Source of the DNA: an uncultured Oscillospiraceae bacterium
Lineage (GTDB): Bacteria; Bacillota; Clostridia; Oscillospirales; Oscillospiraceae
Length of the DNA stretch: 56,750 bases
Direction: 5' to 3'
Assembly: GCA_910584285.1 (NCBI GenBank)
Contig: CAJTYK010000009.1
Coordinates: 1-56,750, forward strand
A program made the translations under genes and the position numbers. Positions 23,734-32,479 of the stretch are shown in pieces. How positions within the stretch are numbered: the stretch's first letter is position 1; each line of letters starts with the position of its first letter. The notes under the pieces were generated by a model. That model was not told the origin of the DNA. It saw nothing but the letters and a program-made list of their open reading frames with translations, and made no database searches.

Positions 23734-24408
23734 ATGGCCCAATACCGGCACGAGTGGAAGCACGAGATCAGCTTCTCCGACCGGCTGGCGCTCCAGGCGC
23801 GGCTGGGCGCGGTGTGCCGCCCCGATCCCCACGCCCCGGGCGGGCTGTACCAGATCCGCAGCCTGTACTTCGACACCCCGGCGGATCGGGCCCTGCGGGA
23901 AAAGCTGGACGGGGTAAGCCGCCGGGAAAAGTTCCGCATCCGCTACTACAATCTGGATGCCTCCCTGATCCACCTGGAGAAAAAGAGCAAGTGGGGCGGC
24001 CTGGGCACCAAGGAGACGGCGGAGCTCACCCCGGCGGAGGCCCAGGCCATCGTGGACGGCGACCTGGACTGGATGGCGGACAGCGGGCGGCCCCTGGTGC
24101 GGGAGCTGTACCTCAAGATGATCGCCCAGGGACTGGCCCCCAAGACCATCGTGGATTACACCCGCCGCCCCTTCGTCTTTCCCCCGGGAAATGTGCGGGT
24201 GACGCTGGACTACGATATCCGCACGGGGCTGGGCTCCACCGACTTTCTCAACCCGGACTGCACCACCATCCCGGCGGGGGATCCCGTCACCATTTTAGAG
24301 GTGAAGTGGGACGCCTTTCTCCCCGACATCATCCGGGACGCGGTGCGCCTGAACGGGCGGCGGGCCGGGGCTTTTTCCAAATACGCCGCCTGCCGCGTCT
24401 ACGGCTGA
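23734..24408 (+). CDS. VTC-domain (polyphosphate polymerase-like) protein
   Basis: 224 aa, ATG 23734 with AAAGGACGTG upstream. It starts Y-R-H-E-W-K-H-E-I-S-F and contains R-S-L-Y-F-D-T-P, K-F-R-I-R-Y-Y-N and L-E-K-K-S-K, the basic tunnel motifs of the VTC/CYTH-like triphosphate tunnel fold; E-V-K-W-D-A-F near the C-terminus completes it. In yeast VTC4 this domain makes polyphosphate. In bacteria the stand-alone form is usually linked to DUF4956 and CotH genes, as here, and its product is not established. Cytoplasmic. First gene of a three-gene operon. Confidence 0.87.
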   Translation: MAQYRHEWKHEISFSDRLALQARLGAVCRPDPHAPGGLYQIRSLYFDTPADRALREKLDGVSRREKFRIRYYNLDASLIHLEKKSKWGGLGTKETAELTPAEAQAIVDGDLDWMADSGRPLVRELYLKMIAQGLAPKTIVDYTRRPFVFPPGNVRVTLDYDIRTGLGSTDFLNPDCTTIPAGDPVTILEVKWDAFLPDIIRDAVRLNGRRAGAFSKYAACRVYG

Positions 24409-24438
24409 CGCCGCGGCCTGATCACAAGGAGGACTACC

Positions 24439-25110
24439 ATGACATTCCAAGATATTTTCAAATCCAGCTTCCTGGAAAACGTGTCCAGCGTCAACCTGCT
24501 GGACATGGTTTTAGCACTGGCCCTGGCCTTTGGCATCGGGCTGTTTATCCTGCTGGTGTACAAGAAAACCTTCGCCGGCGTGATGTACTCGTCCAGCTTC
24601 GGCGTGACCCTGGTGGCGCTGACCATGATCACCACCATGGTGATTCTGGCCGTCACCAGCAACGTGGTGCTGTCCCTGGGCATGGTGGGCGCGCTGTCCA
24701 TCGTCCGCTTCCGCACCGCCGTGAAAGAACCGCTGGATCTGGCCTTTTTGTTCTGGGCCATCGCCGTGGGCATCGTGCTGGCGGCGGGGATGATTCCCCT
24801 GGCCGTGTTCGGCAGCCTGATCATCGGCCTGATCCTGCTGGTGTTCGTCAACAAGAAATCCCATGTGAACCCCTATATCGTGGTGCTCCAGTGTGAGGAC
24901 GAAGGGGCGGAGGCCCGGGCCATGGCGCTGCTGGAGCACAACACCCGGCGGTGCGCCATCAAGAGTAAGACCGTCCGGGAGGGGCTGGTGGAGCTGAACC
25001 TGGAGATCCGCCTCCGGGACGGGGATACCAGCTTTGTCAACGCCCTGGGAGGGCTGGAGGGCGTGCACAGCGCCGTGCTGGTGAGCTACAACGGCGACTA
25101 TCTGGGGTGA
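24439..25110 (+). CDS. DUF4956 membrane protein
   Basis: 223 aa, AAGGAGG upstream. The N-terminal half has about four membrane helices (about 16-36, 44-75, 95-110 and 112-135) with the conserved G-M-V-G-A-L-S-I-V-R-F-R-T-A-V-K-E-P between them. This is the hallmark of DUF4956/MgtC-like proteins. The C-terminal half is a cytosolic alpha/beta domain. It is always found near VTC and CotH-kinase genes; its role is unknown, possibly transport or coupling of the VTC product across the membrane. Confidence 0.87.
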   Translation: MTFQDIFKSSFLENVSSVNLLDMVLALALAFGIGLFILLVYKKTFAGVMYSSSFGVTLVALTMITTMVILAVTSNVVLSLGMVGALSIVRFRTAVKEPLDLAFLFWAIAVGIVLAAGMIPLAVFGSLIIGLILLVFVNKKSHVNPYIVVLQCEDEGAEARAMALLEHNTRRCAIKSKTVREGLVELNLEIRLRDGDTSFVNALGGLEGVHSAVLVSYNGDYLG

Positions 25111-25114
25111 GGCC

Positions 25115-26902
25115 ATGGCAGCCCACAAGTACATCGACCGGATCTGCGCCCTGGCCGCCGCACTGTCCCTGCTGCTGACCCTGCTGTTCCTGAACGGCGA
25201 GGCGCTGGGCATACAGCCCGCCGCCCAGGCTCTGGGCTACGAGGCGAAGCTGTTCGACACCTCCCGCGTCCACACCATCGACATCGTGATGGACGACTGG
25301 GAGGGCTTCCTGGACGGCTGCGAGGACGAGGAATACGTCCCTTGTGCCGTCGTGATCGACAACGAGGCCTATAAGAACGTGGGCATCCGGGCCAAGGGGA
25401 ACACCTCCCTGTCCACCGTGTCCCGGTTGGGCAGCGACCGGTACAGCTTCAAGCTGGAATTCGACCACTATGAGGCGGGCAAGAGCTTCTACGGCCTGGA
25501 TAAGCTGTGCCTGAACAACCTCATTCAGGATAACACCATGATGAAGGACTACCTCACCTACCAGTTGATGGGCCAATTCGGGGTGGCCGCCCCCCTGTGC
25601 AGCTACGTCTGGATCACCGTCAACGGTGAGGACTGGGGGCTGTATCTGGCGGTGGAGGGGGTGGAGGACGCTTTCCTCCGGCGCAATTACGGACAGGACA
25701 CCGGGGCGCTCTACAAGCCGGACAGCATGGACTTCGGCGGGGGCCGGGGCAACGGCCGGGACTTCGACATGGAGGACTTTGATCCGGAGCGCTTCCAGCC
25801 GGATAAACAGGGTGAACCGTCCAGCCGCCCCAAGCCTGCCGGATCCCCGGGCGGGAATGACCCCGGAAGCCTTGAGCCTCCCAACGGGATTGACGCCCAG
25901 ACCTCTGTCACTCCTGCCGAGGGCCTTGATCCCCCGTCTAATCCCGGCGGCGGCGTGCAGGACGGCTCCCACCCCTCCGGTACTTTCCCCGGCAACTGGA
26001 CTGGTGCACCGGACGGCTTCCAGCCCTCCGGCAGCTTCCCCGGCGGCCTGGGCGGCGGCATGGGCTCCGACGACGTGAAGCTGAAGTACATCGACGACGA
26101 CCCGGACAGCTACCCCAACCTCTTTGACAGCGCGAAAACCAGCGTCACCGACGGCGATAAGGCCCGCCTGATCCAGTCGCTGAAGGCTCTGAGTGAGGGC
26201 GGGGACGTGTCGGAGGTGGTGGACATCGACCAGGTGCTGCGCTATTTTGTCGTCCACAACTATGTCGTAAACGGGGACAGCTACACCGGCTCCATGGTGC
26301 ACAACTACTATCTCTACGAGCAGGACGGGCGGCTGTCCCTGATCCCCTGGGACTACAATCTGGCCTTTGGCACCTTCCAGGGAAATGACGCGTCCGGGGC
26401 GGTAAACGACCCCATCGACTCTCCCCTGTCCGTCACCGGGGACGGCGACCGGCCCATGGCGGACTGGATCTTCTCCAGCGAAGAATATACCGCCCTGTAT
26501 CACCAATATTTTGCGGAATTCATAGCTTCCGTTAACCCCGCCGCGCTGATTAAACAGACCCAGGCCCTCATCGCCCTCTATGTGGAACGGGATCCCACCA
26601 GGTTCTGCACCACTGAGGAATTCCAAGCGGGGGCGGCGGCGCTAAAGGCTTTCTGCGCCCTCCGCGCTGAGAGCGTATCCGGCCAGCTGGCGGGCTCCAT
26701 CCCCTCTACCACCGCGGGCCAGGACGCGGACGGCGGCGCCCTGGTGGACGCTTCAGATCTCAATCTGTCCGATATGGGCGCCATGGAACAGGGTGGCCCA
26801 GGAACCGCCCCAGGGCAGGAAGCCGGCGGCGGGCCAGCGTTTCCCGGCTGGCAGGATTCCGACCGGCAGACGGGCGCTCCGCTGGAACAACCCCGGCAGT
26901 AG
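25115..26902 (+). CDS. exported CotH-kinase family protein
   Basis: 595 aa, starting 4 bp after the DUF4956 gene. A hydrophobic N-terminal segment (about 9-28) acts as signal anchor. The CotH domain follows: V-G-I-R-A-K-G-N-T-S, then L-N-N-L-I-Q-D-N-T-M-M-K-D-Y-L near 130-145. After a low-complexity Gly/Pro/Ser-rich insert (about 205-315) comes H-N-Y-Y-L-Y-E with I-P-W-D-Y-N-L-A-F-G. The last 60 residues are again Gly/Gln-rich. CotH proteins are atypical kinases that phosphorylate exported proteins such as spore-coat proteins; the substrate here is unknown. The operon context with VTC and DUF4956 suggests extracellular phosphate or polymer chemistry. It converges on the amidohydrolase gene with only 8 bp between. 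Confidence 0.88.
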   Translation: MAAHKYIDRICALAAALSLLLTLLFLNGEALGIQPAAQALGYEAKLFDTSRVHTIDIVMDDWEGFLDGCEDEEYVPCAVVIDNEAYKNVGIRAKGNTSLSTVSRLGSDRYSFKLEFDHYEAGKSFYGLDKLCLNNLIQDNTMMKDYLTYQLMGQFGVAAPLCSYVWITVNGEDWGLYLAVEGVEDAFLRRNYGQDTGALYKPDSMDFGGGRGNGRDFDMEDFDPERFQPDKQGEPSSRPKPAGSPGGNDPGSLEPPNGIDAQTSVTPAEGLDPPSNPGGGVQDGSHPSGTFPGNWTGAPDGFQPSGSFPGGLGGGMGSDDVKLKYIDDDPDSYPNLFDSAKTSVTDGDKARLIQSLKALSEGGDVSEVVDIDQVLRYFVVHNYVVNGDSYTGSMVHNYYLYEQDGRLSLIPWDYNLAFGTFQGNDASGAVNDPIDSPLSVTGDGDRPMADWIFSSEEYTALYHQYFAEFIASVNPAALIKQTQALIALYVERDPTRFCTTEEFQAGAAALKAFCALRAESVSGQLAGSIPSTTAGQDADGGALVDASDLNLSDMGAMEQGGPGTAPGQEAGGGPAFPGWQDSDRQTGAPLEQPRQ

Positions 26903-26910
26903 GGCAGTTT

Positions 26911-27975
26911 TTATCCCAGCAGGATCTGCCGGTAGGCCCTGATGGCGGGCTCCAGCAGCTCGTCCGGGTACTGATAATCCTTTGTGTGGAGGGGAGGGCA
27001 CCCCTCCCCCGCCCCGATGCCGAAAAAGGCCCCGGGGCAGCGGCGCAGGTAGTGGCCGAAGTCCTCGCTCCACCGCATGGGGGCAGGCAGCTCCCTGCCG
27101 CCGCACCGATCCAGCACCAGCCGGGCGCAGTCCGGGTCGTTCACCGTGGCGGGAAATACATCCTGTACCTCGTGGGCAAAACCCAGGCCGTACTCCTCCG
27201 CCAGCTCCCGGGCCAGCCCGAGAATATCCGCGAACAGCCGCTCCAGATCCCCGTCCTCCTCGGCCCGCAGGGTGAGCCACACCTCCCCCCGGGCGGCGGC
27301 GGTGCCGAAGGCCCGCTCGCCCAGCTCCGCCCCCACCACGGTGCACAGGGTCATGCCGCCATACCGCTCCGCCCGGGCCAGCTGGGGCAGGGCACACAGC
27401 AGCCGCCCCACCGCCGTGGCCGGGGACAGGCCGTGCTCCGGGTAGGCGGCGTGGGTGGGCCGTCCCTGAAAGGCCAGCGTCACCCCCCGGGAGGCGCAGG
27501 CGAAGGTTCCAGGCCGGGTGAACACCTGCCCCAGGGGGTATCCCGGCAGGTTGTGGGCCCCGTAAATCCGGGCCACCTGTTCCCGTTCAAACAGCTCCAG
27601 GCAGCCTGGGGCTCCGGCCCCCGTCTCCTCGGCGGGCTGGAACAGAAAGAACACGTCCCGATCCAGCCGCTCCGCCTTCAAGGACAGGATCGTGCCGCAC
27701 AGGGCGGCGGCGTGGCCGTCGTGGCCGCACAGGTGGGCCGCCCCTCCCCCGGGTAGGGCCAGCGCGTCGTAGTCCGCCCGGAGGGCTATGGGAGGCTTTG
27801 TCCCCTCCGGCTCCCGGCGGTCGGCGTAGAAGCCCGCCCCGCAGGGGTGGAGCTCCAGATCCGTCCGTGTGCGCAAAAAATCCATGAGCATGGCCCGGGT
27901 GCGCTTCTCCTGACCCGACTGCTCCGGGCAGTTGTGCAGCGCCCTCCGCAGAGCGCGGATTTCCTCCAATTCCAT
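26911..27975 (-). CDS. M20-family amidohydrolase (aminoacyl/hippurate hydrolase type)
   Basis: 354 aa from the ATG at 27975 (GGGAGA upstream). It contains the metal-site sequence L-C-G-H-D-G-H-A-A-A, F-Q-P-A-E-E-T-G-A-G, G-A-H-N-L-P-G and a C-terminal H-T-K-D-Y-Q-Y, as in M20D peptidases and IAA-amino acid / hippurate hydrolases. The dimerisation insert begins near G-R-P-T-H-A-A-Y. It would hydrolyse N-acyl amino acids or peptides in the cytoplasm; the substrate cannot be named. Encoded singly. Confidence 0.85.
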   Translation of the reverse strand: MELEEIRALRRALHNCPEQSGQEKRTRAMLMDFLRTRTDLELHPCGAGFYADRREPEGTKPPIALRADYDALALPGGGAAHLCGHDGHAAALCGTILSLKAERLDRDVFFLFQPAEETGAGAPGCLELFEREQVARIYGAHNLPGYPLGQVFTRPGTFACASRGVTLAFQGRPTHAAYPEHGLSPATAVGRLLCALPQLARAERYGGMTLCTVVGAELGERAFGTAAARGEVWLTLRAEEDGDLERLFADILGLARELAEEYGLGFAHEVQDVFPATVNDPDCARLVLDRCGGRELPAPMRWSEDFGHYLRRCPGAFFGIGAGEGCPPLHTKDYQYPDELLEPAIRAYRQILLG

Positions 27976-28160
27976 CTGTACTGTCTCCCTTCCGCCCCGG
28001 CCCACGCTCATGGGTCGGGGCACTTTCATGATAGGGCCGCTCAACGCCCGGCCCCTTCTTTCACGGTGCCTTGATTATAATACAGGACGCCCGCCGGGGC
28101 AAGTCCAGCCTTCCGCCCTCTCCCGCGCAGATTCGGCGTATGGGTCCGGCCGGTTTTTTG

Positions 28161-28189
28161 TTGCAATTTCCCCGGAAATCAGGTACAAT
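28161..28189 (+). promoter_or_regulatory. promoter of the DUF975 gene with ATTTCC-CC-GGAAAT palindrome
   Basis: TTGCAA (28161-28166), 17 bp, TACAAT (28184-28189). The spacer begins with ATTTCC-CC-GGAAAT (about 28166-28179), an inverted repeat also seen, with changes, in the nucleoside transporter promoter region. Confidence 0.65.
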
Positions 28190-28255
28190 ATTTGCTGCAA
28201 GCGCTCCACCGCCCTCGGAAAGCGGCACACGGCGCGGAGAAGGAGGAATTGTCCT

Positions 28256-29407
28256 ATGTTGGAGTACAACCGCACACGGCTAAAGGAGGCAGCGCGGCAG
28301 GCCATGCGGGGCCAGCGCCCCCACCCCATGTTCGTCACCTTTGTGTTTGGCGCCCTCGCCGGCGTCGGCGGCCAGATCATCAGCCAGATCCTGGGACTGG
28401 TCACCGGCAGCACAGGCCTAAGCAATCTGTACGCCCAGGCACTCCTGGAGTATGGAGACATGGACACCGCCGTCCAGTACGTGCTGATGTCCTACGGTCC
28501 CCAGCGGCTGATCTTCGCCCTACTGGTGGGCGGAGGGCTGTCCACCCTGCTGGTGGCCCTGTGGCAGGGGCTGATGCGGGTGGGCTACAGCGGCTTTTGC
28601 CTGGATATGGTGCGGGGGCGGCAGCCTCAGACCGGGGCGCTGTTCCGTGCCTTCCCCCAGGCAGGCCCGGTGCTGATCACCCAGCTGCTGGTTTCGGTAT
28701 TCTGCTTCCTGTGGGGGCTGCTGCTGGGCGTGGGATTTGCCGTCATTTTAATTGTGGCCGCCCTGCTTTTTGTCGAGTACGTAGCCCTGTTTGTGCTGAT
28801 CGCGCTGGCTGCCTACTTCGCGTTTCTCGCCGGTCTCATCTGGGTCACCCTGCGATACGCCCTGGTGGACTTTCTTGTCGCCGACCAGGGGATCACCGGC
28901 ATGGACGCCATCCGGGAGAGCAAGCGGCTCATGCAGGGCAATTACGGGCGGCTGTTCACGCTGAAGCTGTCCTTCCTCGGCTGGTATCTGCTGGAGGTCG
29001 GCATTGTCCTCCTGTTTGCCATGATTGGCGCCGCCACTATGGGAGCGGGATTAGCCGCCAGCGGCCTTGACAATCCCCTTTATCTCATGGCCGGCGTCTC
29101 GCTGGGCATCATCGGCCTGGTTGTGCTGGCCGCCATCATCATCGGCATCTTCAACCTGTGGCTCACCCCCTACGTCACCGGGGCAGAGGCCCTGTTCTAC
29201 GATTGGACACAGGGTATTGACAGCACCAGGCCCACTCCCGGCGGCGGGGACGGCGGCTGGGACCAGCCCGTCCAGCCCCGGCAGAACACCACCTATACCT
29301 GGAACCCCAACCCTGGGCAGAGCTCGGGCACGGGCATCGGCCCCGGCCCCCGGGACGGCGGCGCGCCCAAGCCCCCCCAGTCCCCCAAGGACGACCCCTG
29401 GGACTGA
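28256..29407 (+). CDS. DUF975-family integral membrane protein
   Basis: 383 aa, ATG 28256 with AAGGAGG upstream. About six membrane helices occupy residues 25 to about 300, including the pattern A-I-R-E-S-K-R-L-M-Q-G-N-Y-G-R-L-F, which is characteristic of DUF975. The last 70 residues are a hydrophilic Pro/Gly-rich tail. No function is known for the family, and the neighbours do not help. Confidence 0.78.
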   Translation: MLEYNRTRLKEAARQAMRGQRPHPMFVTFVFGALAGVGGQIISQILGLVTGSTGLSNLYAQALLEYGDMDTAVQYVLMSYGPQRLIFALLVGGGLSTLLVALWQGLMRVGYSGFCLDMVRGRQPQTGALFRAFPQAGPVLITQLLVSVFCFLWGLLLGVGFAVILIVAALLFVEYVALFVLIALAAYFAFLAGLIWVTLRYALVDFLVADQGITGMDAIRESKRLMQGNYGRLFTLKLSFLGWYLLEVGIVLLFAMIGAATMGAGLAASGLDNPLYLMAGVSLGIIGLVVLAAIIIGIFNLWLTPYVTGAEALFYDWTQGIDSTRPTPGGGDGGWDQPVQPRQNTTYTWNPNPGQSSGTGIGPGPRDGGAPKPPQSPKDDPWD

Positions 29408-29429
29408 GTATCTATACCCCTCAAGCGGT

Positions 29430-29449
29430 GGGGGCGGCCTTCCGCCCCC
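29430..29449 (+). terminator. weak GC hairpin after the DUF975 gene
   Basis: GGGGGCGG-CCTT-CCGCCCCC, an 8-bp perfect stem without a T-run. Possibly a pause or partial terminator before icd. Confidence 0.4.
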
Positions 29450-29480
29450 GCCCCTTCATATCGCAAAGGAGAGATGATCC

Positions 29481-30689
29481 ATGGACAAGCTGCAAATGAA
29501 AACCCCCCTGGTGGAGATGGATGGGGACGAGATGACCCGCATCCTCTGGCGGCAGATCAAGGAGGAACTTCTGGAGCCCTACATCGACCTGAAAACAGAA
29601 TACTACGACCTGGGCCTGCCGGAGCGGGAGCGCACCCATGATCAGGTGACGGTTGACGCCGCCCAGGCCAACAAGAAGTACGGCGTGGCCGTCAAGTGCG
29701 CCACCATCACTCCCAATGCCCAGCGGGTGGAGGAGTACAAGCTGTCCCAGATGTGGAAATCCCCCAACGGCACCATCCGGGCCATTTTAGACGGCACCGT
29801 GTTCCGGGCCCCCATCATGATCCACGGGCTCAACCCGGTGGTGAAGAACTGGCAGGCCCCCATCACCATCGCCCGCCACGCCTTCGGCGACGTATACAAG
29901 GCGGCGGAGCTCAAGGTGCCCGGCCCGGGCACGGCGGAGCTGGTGTTTACCGCCGCCGACGGCACGGTGACCCGGGAGCCTATCCACCGATTCGACGGCC
30001 CCGGCGTGCTCCAGGGGCAGTTCAACGTAGAGGCGTCCATCGCGTCCTTCGCCCGCTCCTGCTTCCAGTTTGCGCTGGATACCAGGCAGGATCTGTGGTT
30101 CTCCACCAAGGACACCATTTCCAAGAAGTACGACCACACCTTCAAGGATATCTTCGCGGAGATCTACGCGGCGGAGTACAAGGCCAAATTTGAGCAGGCG
30201 GGGATCACCTACTTCTACACCCTCATCGACGATGCGGTGGCCCGGGTGATCCGCTCCAAAGGGGGCTTTATCTGGGCCTGCAAGAACTACGACGGCGACG
30301 TAATGAGCGACATGGTGTCCACCGCCTTCGGCTCGCTGGCCATGATGACCTCAGTGCTGGTGTCCCCCGACGGCAATTACGAGTACGAGGCCGCCCACGG
30401 CACTGTCACCCAGCACTACTACCGCCACTTGAAGGGGGAGCAGGTGTCCACCAACCCCATGGCCACCCTGTTCGCCTGGACGGGGGCGCTGGCCAAGCGG
30501 GGCGAGCTGGACGATCTTCCGGAGCTGACCGCCTTTGCCAAAAAGCTGGAGAAAGCGTCCATCGGCACCATCGAGAGCGGCGTCATGACCGGCGATCTAG
30601 TGGGCCTGTGGGAGGGGGAGGCCCCCGCCCGCAAGGTGACGGGGCTGGAGTTTCTCCGGGCCATCCGGGAACGGGTTACTTTTTCTTGA
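29481..30689 (+). CDS. icd: NADP-dependent isocitrate dehydrogenase (eukaryotic-like type)
   Basis: 402 aa, AAAGGAGAG upstream. It begins K-T-P-L-V-E-M-D-G-D-E-M-T-R-I-L-W and carries Y-D-L-G-L-P-E-R, C-A-T-I-T-P, M-W-K-S-P-N-G-T-I-R and Y-E-A-A-H-G-T-V-T, as in type II (eukaryotic-like) NADP-IDH. It oxidises isocitrate to 2-oxoglutarate, supplying 2-oxoglutarate and NADPH. The final codons (V-T-F-S) and the stop lie inside a copy of the dispersed stem-loop repeat, so the C-terminus appears to have been set by repeat insertion. Confidence 0.93.
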   Translation: MDKLQMKTPLVEMDGDEMTRILWRQIKEELLEPYIDLKTEYYDLGLPERERTHDQVTVDAAQANKKYGVAVKCATITPNAQRVEEYKLSQMWKSPNGTIRAILDGTVFRAPIMIHGLNPVVKNWQAPITIARHAFGDVYKAAELKVPGPGTAELVFTAADGTVTREPIHRFDGPGVLQGQFNVEASIASFARSCFQFALDTRQDLWFSTKDTISKKYDHTFKDIFAEIYAAEYKAKFEQAGITYFYTLIDDAVARVIRSKGGFIWACKNYDGDVMSDMVSTAFGSLAMMTSVLVSPDGNYEYEAAHGTVTQHYYRHLKGEQVSTNPMATLFAWTGALAKRGELDDLPELTAFAKKLEKASIGTIESGVMTGDLVGLWEGEAPARKVTGLEFLRAIRERVTFS

Positions 30690-30717
30690 AAGAAAAAGTA
30701 ACCAAAAAGAACTTGAA
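30674..30717 (+). repeat. dispersed stem-loop repeat, copy C
   Basis: Perfect 14-bp stem GGTTACTTTTTCTT-GA-complement (30674-30703), then AAAAAGAACTTGAA (30704-30717). The icd stop codon TGA (30687-30689) lies in the loop. Confidence 0.84.
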
Positions 30718-30786
30718 ACTCGTTTCCAACGCAGTTGTTATCTGTAAGTTTATCGTCGGCAACGAAACTTGTTAGGAGAATACAAA

Positions 30787-31503
30787 ATGATTTATTTCCT
30801 CACCAGCAGCTCCTGCCTGCTCGACTCCCCGGCGCTGAACCCGGCCAACGGCTTTGTGGACGAGCTGCGAAAGGCGCTGCCCGATCCGTGCAGGGCGGTG
30901 TTCGTCGCCTCCTCCCCGGACGACGCGGACAGAACCGAGCGGTTCGCCGGATCCATCCGTACCGGCTTCGAGCTGACGGGGTTCCGGTTCGACCACTATC
31001 AGGTGCTGGACAGGAGGAATGCGGGACAGTGCGCGGATTTGGTGGCGGGGGCGGATCTGCTTATTCTGTCGGGTGGCCACGTCCCCACCCAGAATCGGTT
31101 TTTCCACGATATCGGCCTGCGGGAGCGGCTGACGGGCTATGACGGCGTGGTGGTGGGCATCAGCGCGGGCACCATGAACTGCGAGGAGCTGGTTTACGCT
31201 CCGCCCGAGGAGGAGGGAGAGGCCATCGACCCCAACTACCAGCGGTTCTACCCCGGTCTGGGCCTGACGAGGGTTATGATCTTCCCCCACTTTCAGGAAA
31301 CCCGGTACGAAGTGGTGGACGGGCTGCCCACCCTGGAGACCAGCCTGCTGCCCGACAGCATGGGACGGAAGATCTACGCCCTGGTGGACGGCAGCTTTCT
31401 CCTGGGCAAGGACGGCCGGGAGGAGCTGCGGGGGGAGGCGTACCGCATCGAAAACGGCGTCCTCACCCAGATCGGCCGGGAGGGCGACGTGCTCCTGCTG
31501 TAA
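30787..31503 (+). CDS. peptidase S51 / type 1 glutamine amidotransferase-like protein
   Basis: 238 aa from ATG 30787 (TTAGGAG upstream). The nucleophile elbow is V-V-G-I-S-A-G-T-M-N (Ser near 125), preceded by L-I-L-S-G-G-H-V-P, as in dipeptidase E and cyanophycinase relatives. The candidate His lies in I-F-P-H-F-Q-E-T. A Ser rather than a Cys nucleophile argues for a peptidase rather than glutaminase. It is cytoplasmic and probably cleaves small acidic peptides. Confidence 0.8.
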   Translation: MIYFLTSSSCLLDSPALNPANGFVDELRKALPDPCRAVFVASSPDDADRTERFAGSIRTGFELTGFRFDHYQVLDRRNAGQCADLVAGADLLILSGGHVPTQNRFFHDIGLRERLTGYDGVVVGISAGTMNCEELVYAPPEEEGEAIDPNYQRFYPGLGLTRVMIFPHFQETRYEVVDGLPTLETSLLPDSMGRKIYALVDGSFLLGKDGREELRGEAYRIENGVLTQIGREGDVLLL

Positions 31504-31531
31504 AGTTAGATTCCTTGTAAGATGGCATCAC

Positions 31532-31565
31532 AAAGCCCCCGGGCGACTTGTCCGGGGGCTTTCTT
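31532..31565. terminator. terminator between the S51 and HAD genes
   Basis: AAAGCCCCCGG (31532-31542) pairs with CCGGGGGCTTT (31552-31562). It has a T-run on both strands and serves two convergent genes. Confidence 0.85.
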
Positions 31566-31575
31566 GTTCTCAGGT

Positions 31576-32190
31576 TCAGCAGGCGGCGTCCACGCCCAGC
31601 TCCGAAAGCTTGCGGCGCAGGTGCCCAGTGTCGCCGTGGAAGATTACCCCGCCCATACCGCAGCGGACGGCGGCCTCGATATTGCGGGGGTCGTCGTCAA
31701 TAAAGACGCACTCCTCGGGGCGGAGACGGAACTGCTCCAGGAACCGCAGGTAGATCCCCGGCTCCGGCTTCACCAGATGGGCGTCGCAGGACACGAACTC
31801 CCCGTCGAAGAACTTCAGGGCGGGGATGTTCTTCCGGAAGCTATGGAACCGGGTGCAGGTGTTGGACAGCAGGTAGATGCGGTAGCCCTTGCCCTTCAGC
31901 TCCTTTACCAGCTCATATACCCCGTCCAAAGGTGGAATGTCCCGGTGCCAGTTGTCCACGATGTCCCATACCACCGGATGGAGCCGCTCCGGCAGGCGGG
32001 CGCACACCGCCTCCGCCATCTCCTCGTCGGTGATGATGCCACGATCTGTCCACACCCACTCCAGCGAGCGGAACAGCTCCCGGCGTATGGGCTCATAGTC
32101 CGCCGGATCGGGGACAAACCGGGTGATGTAACGCTGGGCGTCAAAGTCAATCAGCACGCCGCCCATGTCAAATACCACATTCTTGATCAT
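31576..32190 (-). CDS. HAD-superfamily (subfamily IA) hydrolase
   Basis: 204 aa. Motif I F-D-M-G-G-V-L-I-D-F-D (residues 7-17), motif II L-L-S-N-T, motif III lysine in K-P-E-P-G-I-Y, and motif IV F-I-D-D-D-P-R-N-I-E-A-A are all present. A helical cap lies between motifs I and II. A typical sugar-phosphate or nucleotide phosphatase of the YihX / 'HAD-IA variant 3' type; the substrate is unknown. Monocistronic and divergent from the nucleoside transporter operon. Confidence 0.87.
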   Translation of the reverse strand: MIKNVVFDMGGVLIDFDAQRYITRFVPDPADYEPIRRELFRSLEWVWTDRGIITDEEMAEAVCARLPERLHPVVWDIVDNWHRDIPPLDGVYELVKELKGKGYRIYLLSNTCTRFHSFRKNIPALKFFDGEFVSCDAHLVKPEPGIYLRFLEQFRLRPEECVFIDDDPRNIEAAVRCGMGGVIFHGDTGHLRRKLSELGVDAAC

Positions 32191-32360
32191 TGTCGGACAC
32201 CTTCCCTTTCCCGGCCCCGACGTCCCGCCGGACGCTCCACGGCCGCCTCCGCCTCCCCGCCCCTGCCCGGGCAGAGGAAAGCTTGTCTATACAATCGGAC
32301 AATTTCCCCGGTAAATTAAGAGGCGTTTGTCCAATCCATGGGAGCTTACCCATAAAAACC

Positions 32361-32389
32361 TTGTCATTTCCCCGGATATGCTGTATAAT
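32361..32389 (+). promoter_or_regulatory. promoter of the nucleoside-type ABC operon
   Basis: TTGTCA (32361-32366), 17 bp, TATAAT (32384-32389). The spacer starts with ATTTCC-CC-GGATAT, resembling the DUF975 promoter palindrome. A third related sequence, AATTTCCCCGGTAAATT, lies upstream near 32297. The rest of the 289-bp divergent spacer shows nothing clear. Confidence 0.72.
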
Positions 32390-32479
32390 GTGTAAAGAGA
32401 TTGTCAAGCTCCGGCTGACGCCTGCCGCAAAGCGTGGGCCGGAACATTCAACGGAAGAAAAGGAGGCGGGAGGAGAGCC

